Assembly: GCA_024291935.2 (NCBI GenBank)
Contig: CM044320.1
Span: 34,440,001-34,504,000 of the forward strand
Direction: 5' to 3'
Length of the DNA stretch: 64,000 nt
From: Okapia johnstoni
Lineage: Eukaryota > Chordata > Mammalia > Artiodactyla > Giraffidae
Shown: positions 1 to 10,319 of the stretch, piece by piece
How the letters are laid out: every line of letters begins with the position of its first letter
How positions within the stretch are numbered: position 1 is the first letter of the stretch
Made by a program: the position numbers and the translations under genes
Notes under the pieces: generated by a model
Seen by the model: only the letters and a program-made list of their open reading frames with translations
What the model was told of the DNA's origin: nothing
The model's database searches: none

Positions 1-120
1 CTTTAATGAATGCCTGGCCTGTCTCCATGGCATTGTCTTAAAATGGTATTTCATGTTCTGAAACACTGGATGACTTTCAAAGCAGTAATATTTCAAGAAG
101 CATTCTTTATTACTTAATTA

Positions 121-229
121 CACTGGAGAAGGCAAGTATTCTGGCCTGAAGAATTCCGTGGACTGTGTAGTCCGTGGGGTCACAAAGCGTTGGACAGACT
201 GAGTGACTTTCACTTTCGCTTTCACTTCC
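121..229 (+). mobile_element. Bov-tA SINE, 3' fragment
   Basis: The 3' two-fifths of a Bov-tA SINE: the 'cactggagaaggcaagtatt' block, a degenerate 'gaattccgtggactgtgtag' block and the 'ttggacagactgagtgactt' end are all present. The tRNA-Glu-derived head is missing. The family is ruminant-specific and mobilised by BovB. Identification rests on memory of the consensus. Confidence 0.85.
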
Positions 230-2400
230 AGGTGTCTTTATTTATTTGTCATTTAAGAAAAGAAGGAAATAGCTTTGCTTTTCATGTTTTGTAGAACATA
301 GTCTGAAAAAAAATGTCTGAACACATCAAATGCCCAGACATGTTACAAAAATAGAAAATGGTAGATTGTACTACTAATCTCCAATATTCTTCCTCTTTAG
401 CCAGGTAGAGCCATATGACTTGCTTTTCCTGCTGACGTGTGACAAGAAGTCACATGAAGGTATAAGGGAAAATGTGTGCTTATTCCTTCTCCCTTCCTTC
501 TGTGATAGTTGTCTCTGTCATGAGTGAGGCTAATAATGAGGATCGGAGATCCAATTGACCACCATGGTTTTGTGGTGTGAGCAGGGAACACGAATGACAG
601 CAACAACTTTGATGTTGTAAGCATAGGAGTGAGAGTGAAAAAGTGGTTAGGGGATGTATATTTTTATTTTTGCGTGTGAAGTCTGAGTCCAAATGTGTTA
701 TCAGACTCTTTTGTGGTCTTCCTGTGATCTGGGCCAAGTGTATAAAAACAAACCACACTGGTTTCCAGTATCCCCAAAAATCAGAGAAAGGGGAGATAGA
801 ACTGCTGCAGCTGTGGCAACAACTTTATTGTTAGGGGAGAGGGCATCTCATTTATTAGTGTCTGGGAAGTTTGAATATGAAAAAAGAAGCTATGCATACC
901 AGAGCAGGAAAATTTTCATTTAGTAGGAAACCATTCTTATGGATATTTGTTGATTAGTTATTTTATCTTCCAAAATCTGCACATAAGTTTAAATCCCTAA
1001 TTTTTCCTAATTTAACTAGAACTATTAAATTCTAGAGTCTAGATTTAATGCTACCTTGAACCAATTTCCTTTAATCTTCTGGGGACCTAGCATTCAACCC
1101 TTTCTAGCCACAGATTACGTGTGGGCCTGTGTTGGTAAGTATTAACTTCACCCTCTCTGCCTTTCATGGAAAACTTGCCAGGAGCCCAAGCCAATATTTA
1201 GACTATTGACATTAGTTCTGTCCCTCTCCTTCTCTAAGGTGGTATATAGTAACTTCTAAGATCAAATTGTTAGACAAGCAAAAACATTTTCAGATTTCCT
1301 ATATTTTATTTTTCATTTTATGCCAAAGGTATAAATTTACATCCAGCATTTGCTACAATCACATGGCCCTCCACAGCAACCCAAGCAAGCAGCCAGCAGA
1401 AACAGGAAGTTTAATAAAACCCTATATTTCCATAAAATGCAGCCTGAAATGTGTTGTGGACCTGGCCTCTCCCTTCCAAACTAATAAACTAACATTTTAT
1501 TTTTAAAAGTCGCTTGTTACTCTAAATATATTTGATTGTTTTAAGTGACTCAAGGAAGACGTACTTTCAATAGTTGCAGCAGGCTTTGATATGAAAATGC
1601 ATGTGGACATAATTTTTCATCATTAATTTATAAACTATTTCAAAATAATTTCTTTTTATCTATTTGCCAAATAAAGTATAACTATTGTATTAAATATAAT
1701 TGTCTTTATGGTAATGTGTATATTTTGGAATGAACTATGACATTTTATCTGTGTATTATGCATCACCATGCTTTCTGCTTATCAGAGAGAAGTCTCACTG
1801 TGACTTTTTATTGAACATATATCTGTAGCCGTATACTCAGAGATGATGATTTAGAAAATAATAAGATCCTGAAACATATGCCAGGAGGTTGTAGTCAAGT
1901 TGTTTTTTTTGCTTTTTTTTTTCAAAGAACTGCCATAAAATAATTTCTTAGCAATAGAAATAGTCTCAGATGTGTTGATTGAACAAGCACATACAACATG
2001 GTCCAGGAATAATTGACTTAAAACAATGAACAAAGAAGCACATCTTAATAAAGCTTCTGAAGAGTAAACATAAAGAAAAAGTTATTTGAGGTTCTAGTCA
2101 AAAAGATAACAGATAAGGTGGACTACAGGGGAGTTTACAGAAAGAAATGAATGCTAGAACACAAAGAAGAAATACTTTTAACACCTAAAAAGAGTATAAT
2201 CTAAGAATTTTCTACCTATACAAATTTGTTTATGAATGAGAGAAGATAATCCTTCAGAGGAAAACTTTGAGTCAACTAAGATCTAAATGGAAAAAAAAAA
2301 AAAAAAGTACTGGAGTGGTGCATTGAATCCATTTAACTTTCAAACAAACCCAAAATTAAAATGTAAAAGAGAGTATATTTTTCAGGATATAAATATTTAA
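230..2400. other. Mostly unique AT-rich DNA, no gene seen
   Basis: I recognise no exon or recent transposon. The reading frames (longest under 95 codons) lack family resemblance and look random. Around 390-620 there are phrases reminiscent of old mammalian LTR or DNA repeats, but not enough to classify. From about 2040 the purine-rich sequence resembles very old L1-type DNA. A 16-17-base A run lies at about 2290-2306. Confidence 0.5.
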
Positions 2401-2588
2401 AAACTGACAAGGTAGCAGGCAAGCAATTACCAGAAAACAAAAGACAAATATGCTTAAACATAGGAAAATATGCTCAGCCTCACTCATAAGAAGAGAAATG
2501 GAAAATGTGTATGGAACCACAAAAGACCTGAATGGTCAAATAAATCTTGAGAAAATAAATGAAGCTAGAGGCATCATGTTTCCTGATT
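2401..2588 (+). mobile_element. Old L1 ORF2 fragments
   Basis: Two L1 ORF2 phrases appear out of order. 'aaatatgctcagcctcactc' at about 2468 belongs near the 3' end of ORF2. The stretch at about 2506-2588, encoding a degenerate version of the conserved 'CLPDFKLYYKA' region, belongs upstream of it. This is a rearranged relic, and the same strand resumes after the BovB insertion at about 3062. Confidence 0.7.
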
Positions 2589-2599
2589 AAACTATTAAA

Positions 2600-3061
2600 C
2601 TTGTTGCTCAATCACTCACTCATGTCCAACTCTTTGAGACCCCATGGACTGCAGCACACCAGGCTTCCCTGTCCTTCACCATCTCCTGGAGCTTGCTAAA
2701 ACTCAAGTCCATTGAGTTGGTAATGCCATCCAACCATCTCATCCTCTGTGGTCCCCTTCTCCTTCTGCCTTCAATCTTTCCCAGCATCAGGGTCTTTTCT
2801 AATGAGTCAGTTCTTCACATCAGGTGGCCAGAGTATTGGAACTTCAGCTTAAGCATCAGCCCATCCAATGAATATTCACGGTTGATTTCCTATAGGATGG
2901 ACTTGTTGGATCTCCTTGCTGTCCAAAGGACTCTCAAGAGTCTTCTCCAACACCACAGTTCAAAAGCATCAATTCTTTGGTGCTTAGCTTTCTTTATGGT
3001 CCAACTCTCGCATCCATACAAGACTACTGGAGAAACCACAGCTTTGACTAGATGGGCCTTG
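2600..3061 (-). mobile_element. BovB LINE 3' end, antisense
   Basis: The complement of the last roughly 460 bp of BovB. On the plus strand it opens with the motif 'gtccaactctttgagacccc' and runs through 'ccaaccatctcatcctctg' to 'actagatgggcc'. It is 5'-truncated, as is usual for target-primed insertions. It separates two L1 segments on the same strand and is therefore younger than they are. A 125-codon frame at 2693-3070 is antisense to BovB and not a gene. Confidence 0.92.
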
Positions 3062-3562
3062 TCAGAATGACTATCATCAAAGAAAAGAGAAGTGAGTATA
3101 TGGAGAAAAGGGAATCCTTATGCATTATTGATGGAAATGTAAATTGCTGTAGTCATTTTGGAAAACAGTATGGTGGTCCCTAATAAAATTAAAAATAGAA
3201 CTGTCATTTGATCCTGCGATCTCACTTCTGGGTACATATTCAAATAAAATGAAAACAGGATCTCAAAGAGATACCTGCATTTCCATGTTCGTTGCAGCGT
3301 TATTCTGACATGGAAACAATCTAAATGTTGATTGATGGATAAATATAGAGTATTATTCAGCCATAAAAAGAAGGGACTCCTACCATTTGTGACACTATGG
3401 ATGAATCTTGAGGACATTATGCAAAGTGATACAGACAGAGAAACACAAATACTGTATGATCTCACTTATAGATGGACTCTAAAAAATGAACTCATAGAAA
3501 CAGTAGATTGGCAGTTCCCAGAACCTGGGAGATGGGAGAAAGGGGTAGAGCCAATTCCTGCA
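3062..3562 (+). mobile_element. L1 ORF2 3' end and 3' UTR
   Basis: Classic L1 ORF2 C-terminal coding sequence, degenerate: a 'tatggagaaaagggaatcct' block, then the region for 'DPAISLLGIY', a 'ggataaatatagagtattat' block, 'gccataaaaagaagggactc' and 'gatctcacttatagatggac', then the start of the 3' UTR. Many frameshifts and stops. It probably belongs to an old placental L1M-type subfamily. Confidence 0.88.
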
Positions 3563-3840
3563 GGTAGGAATTGATGTCCTATCTCAAACGTAGGTCAAGA
3601 AGGAGGAGTGTCCTTTTACTCACTGGAGGGTTCAACTTCTGTTCTCTTCTGGGCTTCAGTTATTGGATGGGGCCATTCACTATAAGAAGTGCAATCTGCT
3701 TTACTTACCCTATTGACTCAGATGTTAGTCTCATCCAGAAACACTATCACAGCATATCCAGAATAATTGTTGATCAAAATGTCTAGACATCCCATGGTCT
3801 AGTCAAGTTGACACGTAAAATTAGCCATCACAGCAAACTA
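3563..3840 (-). repeat. Ancient LTR-like repeat, antisense
   Basis: The phrases 'gggccattcactataagaag', 'gttagtctcatccagaaaca' and 'gtcaagttgacacgtaaaat' match a widespread mammalian interspersed repeat, which I believe is a solo LTR of MaLR/ERVL type read antisense. I cannot name the subfamily with certainty. No coding sequence. Confidence 0.45.
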
Positions 3841-3889
3841 AGAGTAGTCTCTAATAAAGAATATCTAGGGAAAATCTAGAGATACCACA

Positions 3890-5346
3890 CATAAATGTGA
3901 AATTTTAGAAATGCTCCTAGCTTCAGACAAGGATATCACTATAACCGCTTGTAGGCAACAGTGTGCTCAAGGTTTCATCCGGGGCAATATAAGAAGAAAG
4001 GTAAGTGCTACAAAATTTGAAAAAGAAACAATAAAACTTTCCTTATTGTGAAAAAATGTGATTTTAAAACAAAGGCAATCCAAAAACTTGTAAAACTACA
4101 AGAACAAAAAAGAAAGTTCCATAAGTTTACTGGACTCAAGTCAGCATACTAAAACCATTGTTTTGTCATTTCAACAAAACAATAATAACCAACTAGAAAA
4201 TCAAACAAAAAAGTCTACAAAATACCTAGAAATAAACCTAGTGCATGATGGTTAATACCTCTAACAGGAAAACGAAATATATTTTAATAAAAAGATTTGT
4301 ATAGGGATACACACTGTTATGTTAAAAAAAAATTAAAGAGGTCAATTCCCTTCCAAAATACTCTATAAACCTAATAAAATTATAACCAAGATCAAAAAGA
4401 GGCTTTATGAAACTTGACAAGTGAATCTTAAAATTAATATGGAAGCATAAAGAATCAAGAATAGCTAAAATAAATTTGAAGAAGAATAAGATGGGGGAGG
4501 GGAAATTTGCTCAACCAAACGTATCAGGAATTTATAGAGCCATAGAAAATTAGACTGTGGTATTGGCATGGGAAGAGTCAAATAAACCCAAGGAATGTGA
4601 TAGAGCACCCAAACACAGATGCTTGTACATGTGGAAGCTTGAACTATGACCAGGGTGGCACTACAAATCAATGAGGAAAAGCAGGACTATTCAATAAGTG
4701 GTACTAGAACAACTGATTATCCATATGGGAAAAATTAAGTAATATTGGATCCCATTCTCACACCATATACAAAAACAAATTTCAGGTGGATTAGAGATCT
4801 AAATGTTAAAAGCAACTTTTGGTAGAAAATATGGAATATCTTCATAACATTTAGTTGTGGAAATTTTTCTTAGACAAGACAAAAAAAGAGAGGAAAAGAT
4901 AGGTAATTTGATACACCAAGATAAAATTTAAAAACCTCTTACTTTCAACAAAGACACAGCCACAAAGTAAAAAAAATAAACCACAGCCTGTAAAACACAT
5001 ATAAATGACAAAGATATTTGTTATTTTTTTCCTAACCAAAGAGAAGAATGAACAAAGTCCATTAACAGGCAACTTAATGAGAAAATAACCTACGCAAATA
5101 ATGAGCATATGAAAAGATGCTCAAACTACCAATAATTAGGGAAAAAATAGCAATGGGATATCATCTCAAACAGGCATCATTTCAATTATGGCAGTATCAA
5201 TAGTTGTCATGGTTGCAGTAACTGTAACTCTTATATGCTCATATACTACTAATCAGCATGTGAATTGGTATCATTACTTTGGAGAGCAATTTTGAAAAAT
5301 CTGGTAAAGTTGATGTTCATACTCTTCAACTTAGTAATTCCCCTGC

Positions 5347-5392
<46 letters not shown>

Positions 5393-5830
5393 GTAATTCA
5401 CCTGGTATATAACTTGGAGAAAATTTGTATGCTGGTGAATGGGTACACTTTGTTTCAGCATAGTTTCTAATGAAAAAAAAAATTAGAAACAGAAATGTTA
5501 TTCAATAGAAGAGTACATAAATAAATTGTGATATTGTGGAATACTATATAGCATTTTGAAAGAATGAACTAAGATGAACAGTGAAAGCATAGAGTGATTG
5601 GGGGAAAAGCAAGTTGCAGAATGGCATTTTAAGTAGTATACCATTTCAATAAACTTTAAAAACTGGTAAACATTACCACATCATGTAGTATTCCTACAAT
5701 GATGGATACATAAATGTTGAGTGAAGATATGAGTTATGCATGGAACTTATAAAACTAAATCTGTGACTGTGGCATGAAAGCAAAATAATAGTGAGATCAA
5801 GAAGGGATACTCAAATAACTTCTACTGTCA
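3890..5830 (+). mobile_element. Very old L1, ORF2 3' half and UTR
   Basis: The order of L1 ORF2 landmarks is kept but strongly eroded: 'ttaatatggaagcataaaga' (about 4434), 'tggtattggcatgggaagag' (about 4558), 'ggactattcaataagtggta' (about 4683), 'tatgaaaagatgctcaaact' (about 5108), 'gggatatcatctcaaacagg' (about 5155) and 'gtggaatactatatagcatt' (about 5535). Stops and indels run throughout. The 3' limit is soft. A TA microsatellite interrupts it at about 5345-5392. Confidence 0.75.
5345..5392. repeat. (TA)n microsatellite
   Basis: Alternating TA with occasional C or G (tatatata, acatata), about 48 bp, inside the old L1 relic. It is self-complementary and likely polymorphic in length. Confidence 0.9.
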
Positions 5831-6255
5831 AAAGTTTCAAAAATTTGGAGAAAATATAATCATTTAGATATGCCTTCATAAAACTATGTGGTGACTATGA
5901 TGCAAAAGTATTCATCTTTTGTCATTTTCCATAGGGATACCCTAATTCACAGAGAACCAATCACATCATAATCAATATAAAAGGTATCCCATGGAGCTGT
6001 GAGGTCCACAGCTTGTGTAGTAATATGAAACAGTATGTTATCTATATGTTTGAAATGTTTCAAAAGATTTAAAAACATTTAATGAAATGAAAGCAAAGTG
6101 TCTAGTACAATTATAATATCCTATATATTCTATACATTTTCAAGCATGACACAGCTCTGGAAGAATAGGAAACTGTTCACAGTTCTTCTCCCTCTATTGA
6201 GGGACAAGGAGATGAGAGAGACATATTTACTGTGTATTCTTTTGTACTCCTTCAG
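5831..6255. other. Unclassified AT-rich DNA
   Basis: No gene and no repeat that I can name. It may be the decayed 3' UTR of the preceding L1. Confidence 0.4.
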
Positions 6256-6666
6256 TTTAATTCAGTTCAGTTCAGTTGCTCACTCATGTCCAACTCTTTG
6301 CAACCCCATGGACTGCAGCACTCCAGGCTTCCCTGTCCATCACCAACTCCTGGAGCTTACTCAATCTCATGTCTGTCTGTGATGCCATCCAATCATCTCA
6401 TCCTCTGTTGTCCCCTTCTCCTACTGCCTTCAATCTTTCCCAGTATCAGGGTCTTTTCTAATGAGTCAGCTCTTTGGATCAGGTGGCCAAAGTATTGGAG
6501 TTTTAGCTTCAGTATCAGTCCTTCCAATGAATATTCAGGACTGATTTCCTTTAGGATTGACTGGTTGGATCTCCTTGTAGCCCAAGGAACTTTCAACAGT
6601 CTTCTCCAATATAGTTCAAAAGCATCAATTCTTCAGCGCTCAGCTTTCTTTATAGTCCATCTCTCA
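6256..6666 (-). mobile_element. BovB LINE 3' end, antisense
   Basis: Begins with the BovB tail microsatellite in reverse (three 'ttcag' units), then the antisense 3' region through 'gactgcagcactccaggctt', 'catctcatcctctgttgtcc' and 'cagctttctttatagtccat'. It is 5'-truncated. A purine-rich 'agagagagtgagag' stretch abuts its right edge. A 152-codon frame at 6232-6690 is antisense noise. Confidence 0.92.
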
Positions 6667-6750
6667 CAAGAGAGAGTGAGAGTTGTGTGAGTTGTACTCC
6701 CTTTACTATATTATTTATTTAAAGTTTACAACAACTTAAATGAAGGGAGA

Positions 6751-7735
6751 TGGGATTAAGATGGTAGAGGAGAAAATATAAATACATCAAAAATACATCT
6801 ACATGTGAAACAGTTCTCACAAGACATTTACTGAATGCTGGCAGAAGAACTCAGACCTCCAAGAGGGCAAGAAAATCTCCATATAACTGGATAGAACAAA
6901 AGGAAGAAGAAATAGAGAGAGAGAAAGAAATTAAGACAGGACATGCCATCCCTGGGAAGAAGCTGTGAAAGAAGAAACGTTTCCATACCCTAAAAGGCCC
7001 TTTCATTCATGGAGAGATCAGAAAGGACAGATGGGGAGCTTCAGGGCCTTGAATGAAAGTACCAGTTTGCTGAGAGCAAAATGGAGAGAGACTTGCACCG
7101 ATGCTTAGTGCTGCAGCTCAGAACTCCCCAGCCTGAGATGCTCATTGCTGGTGTGTGTGGCAGCTGGGTGCTGAGGCTTGGGCTTCGGAGGTCAGACCTG
7201 GGGAGAGAACTGGGGTGAGTGGCATGGAGACAGTCTGAGAAGGCTGTGTGTGGTGTGCTACAACAGATGGTATAAGAAGAAGCCTGGCCCTGCTAGAGAG
7301 ACAAGATGCCGTTGACAGGGGTGCATGAGGAGAGGAGCTGGACTGTCATAGGAGCTTCTTTTTCTGTGTGTGCTCTCAGGTGGTAGGGCACTGCCCACAT
7401 GACCTCCAGGGTGGATGTGAGCAGGTGCCAGCTGCTGCCTCCATTTCAGACTCCAGAGGAGGGGTGCAAGCCATTGATACTGCTTAGCGTCCCACGAGCT
7501 GGAGTCAGTTGCAGCCCCTGCCTTTCCAGGAACACGTGTTGGCTGCATACCCCCTCTCAAGGGGATAATGGCCAGCACACGTCGAGGAAAGAGATGACAA
7601 ATATCTAAACTAAAAGCAGTCCATGTACCAAAAAATATTAATCCATGCAAGCTACACAGGGACATTCTTGCATATAAATAGCCCTCTAGGACTACAGTAG
7701 ATAATTTTTTCTCCTAAATTCACAAAATAAGAGAA
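6751..7735 (+). promoter_or_regulatory. L1 5' UTR (old promoter region)
   Basis: Starts with the L1-typical 'aagatggtagaggag' motif and is followed by a relatively GC-rich stretch (about 7000-7570) rich in 'tgctgg', 'cagctggg' and 'ccagctgctgcctcc'. In intact L1s this segment carries an internal RNA polymerase II promoter. Whether any activity remains cannot be told. The 135-codon minus frame at 7258-7665 lies inside it and has no L1 protein similarity. Confidence 0.6.
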
Positions 7736-7747
7736 ATAAAGTATAAT

Positions 7748-8630
7748 GAAGAAGTCGAGGAACCACTCCAAGTTAAAGGACTAAGAGAATTCCCCTGAAG
7801 GAACAAACAATAAAACAGACCTTCTCAGTCTAATAGACACTGAATTCAAAAAGAAGGTATTGAAAATACTGAAGGAATTAAGAAAGGCTATTGACAAAAA
7901 TACAAATTACGCTAAAAAAGAACTAGAAACTATAAGTAGCCAAGAAAAATTAGAAAATTCATTTGCCTAAACAAAAGTTGAGCTAAAGGCATGAAGAGCA
8001 GAATGAATAATGCAGAAGAAAGGAAAAGTGATCTGGAAGATAAAATAATGGAAATTACCTAGTTAGTACAGTTAACAGAAAGCCAAATGAAATTAAAAAA
8101 TAAATAAAAGCAGTGTAAGAGAACTAGGGGATAATATAAAGCATACCAATCTACATATGATAGTGATTCCAGAAGAAGAAAGAGAAAAGGGGATTGAAAA
8201 ATATATTTTAAGAGTTATGGCTGAAAACTTCCCAAGCATAGAGGAGGAAACTGATATTCAAATACAGGAAGCACAGAGGGTTCCCGACAAGATGAATTCA
8301 AGCAGATGTACACCAAGATATAATAAAAATGGCAAAGAATTAAACAGAAGACTTTAAAGGCAGGAAGGGAGAAACACAGAGTTAATTACAAGGGAACCCC
8401 CATAAGCCTGTCAACTGATTTCTCTACAGAAATGAAACAGGCCTGAAGGAAGTGGCAAAATATACCCAAAGTCTTGAAAGGGAAAAATCTGCAACCTAGG
8501 ATACTCTACCCAGCAAGATTATCATTTAGAATAGGAGGAGAGATCAAGAGTTTCTCAGACAAGCAAAAACTAAAACAAGGCAGCAATAGTAAACCTATCC
8601 TAAAAGAAATATTGAAAGGTCTTCTTTAAA
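7748..8630 (+). pseudogene. L1 ORF1 relic
   Basis: A decayed ORF1, the RNA-binding chaperone of L1. Visible parts are the coiled-coil-type coding region (lysine- and glutamate-rich, about 7830-8110), an open stretch at 8157-8357 (66 codons) containing 'MAENFPSIEEETDIQIQEAQ', the middle-domain signature of L1 ORF1, and the C-terminal region with 'ctacccagcaagattatcat' at about 8507. In-frame stops such as those at about 7968 and 8061 and multiple frameshifts prevent a product. Confidence 0.75.
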
Positions 8631-9371
8631 AAGAAAAGAAAAACAAGATGATATAGGAAAGAGGAAATCACAATTGGAAAGTAAGTCACTTAAATAAGCT
8701 AGTATATAGATTAAAAAACCAAAAATCTATTTGTGAAAGTGATGATAAACACAAGGGACAGCAAAAGGATAAAAATGATGGTATAAAAGAGGACATCAAA
8801 ATTGTAAAATCTGAGGAAAAAAAGTAAGAAAACATAGATTCTTTTTTTTTAATAATGGGTTTGAGCCTACATGACTATCAGTCTAAAGCATCAGATATGG
8901 GAAAGGGTTAACATATTTGAAAAACAAGATAACCACAAATCAAAAACATACAATAAATTCACAAAGACTAGAAAGAAGAGAACGCAAGCATAAAATGGAA
9001 GGAAATCATTAAACCACAAAAAGAAAAACAAAAAAGGAAAAGAAAGGAACAAAAAAAGAACCATAGAATCAATCAGAAAACAAGGTTTAAAATGGCCATA
9101 AATACATATATGCCAATAATTACCCCAAATTTCAGTGGAACACATGCTCCACACCTAAAGACACAGAGTGACAGATGACTGAAAAACCAGAGCCTATAAT
9201 ATGCTGCCTATAAGAGACTCAGTTTAGGCAAAGGACACACATAGATTGAAAATGAGGAGAGGGGAAAAGATACTTCATGCTAGTAGAAATATAAGAAAGT
9301 GGGAGTCACTATACTCAGACAAAATAGATTTTAAAATAAAAGCCATAAAGAAAGATAAATAAGTACACTAT

Positions 9372-9647
9372 GCTGCTGCTGCTGCTAAGTCGCTTCAGTC
9401 GTGTCCGACTCTGTGCGACCCCATAGACGGCAGCCCACCAGGCACCCCCGTCCCTGGGATTCTCCAGGCAAGAACACTGGAGTGGGTTGCCATTTCCTCC
9501 TCCAATGCATGAAAGGGAAAAGTGAAAGTGAAGTCGCTCAGTCGTGTCTGACTCTTAGCGACCCCATAGACTGCAGCCTACCAGGCTCCTCCATCCATGG
9601 GATTTTTCAGGCAAGAGTACTGGAGTGGGGTGCCATCGCCTTCTCCA
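9372..9647 (+). mobile_element. Bov-A2 SINE with TSD
   Basis: A complete dimeric Bov-A2: CTG-run head (tgctgctgctgctgc), first A monomer with 'gtgtccgactctgtgcgacc', linker 'catgaaagggaaaagtgaaa', second monomer ending 'ccatcgccttctcc'. Imperfect 11-bp target duplications flank it (9361-9371 and 9648-9658, 10 of 11 match). It sits in the endonuclease-coding part of the L1. Its frames encode no real protein. Confidence 0.95.
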
Positions 9648-9719
9648 AAGGACACTATACAATGATATAAAAGATCAATACAAGAAGAGGATTTTATACT
9701 TGTCAACATATATGCACCT

Positions 9720-10001
9720 GCTGCTGCTGCTGCTGCTGCTAAGTCGCTTCAGTCATGTCTGACTCTGTGCGACCCCATAGACGACAGCCCACCAGTCTCC
9801 CCCTTCCCTGGGATTCTCCATGCAAGAACACTGGAGTGGGTTGCCATCTCCTTCTCCAATGCATGAAAGTGAAAAGTGAAAGGGAAGTCGCTCAGTGGTG
9901 TCCGACTCCTAGCGACCCCATGGACTGCAGCCTACCAGGCTCCTCTGTCCATGGGATTTTCCAGGCAAGAGTACTGGAGACGGTTGCCATTGCCTTCTCC
10001 G
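9720..10001 (+). mobile_element. Bov-A2 SINE with 12-bp TSD
   Basis: A second complete Bov-A2, with a longer CTG head (seven or so units). It is flanked by a perfect 12-bp duplication 'atatatgcacct' (9708-9719 and 10002-10013). It splits the same L1 only 60 bp of L1 sequence downstream of the first copy. Confidence 0.96.
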
Positions 10002-10005
10002 ATAT

Positions 10006-10317
10006 ATGCACCTAAGGGCACCCAAATACATAAAACAAATGCTAAAAGACATAAATGGAAAAACTGATGGAAATACAGTAACAGCAGGAGACTTTAACAT
10101 ACCACTTACATCAGTGGACGATTCTAGACAGAAAATAAATAAGGCAACAAAGATTCTAAACGATACAATAAAAGAGTTAGAGTTAATTGATATTTTCAGG
10201 ACAGTACAATCAAAAAATGAGAATACACGTTCTTTTCAAGATGTGCACATGGAACATTCTCTAGGACTGGCTATATACCAGGGCAAAAAACAAACCTCAA
10301 CAAATTTAAAAGTATAG
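10006..10317 (+). pseudogene. L1 ORF2 endonuclease fragment
   Basis: An open 103-codon stretch of L1 ORF2 directly after the second Bov-A2. It carries the apurinic-endonuclease-like motif GDFN (10087-10098), in which the Asp and Asn are catalytic in L1 endonucleases. The intact protein nicks TT-AAAA targets to start target-primed reverse transcription. The upstream half of the domain is broken by two SINEs, so no enzyme is made. Downstream the frame closes at about 10318. Confidence 0.85.
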
Positions 10318-10319
10318 AA

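Noticed and set aside
7258..7665. 135-codon minus-strand frame
   Set aside because: Lies in the L1 5' UTR, antisense, with no resemblance to known proteins.
9372..9740. CTG triplet runs as a possible expansion repeat
   Set aside because: Short CTG runs are the normal head of Bov-A2 SINEs.
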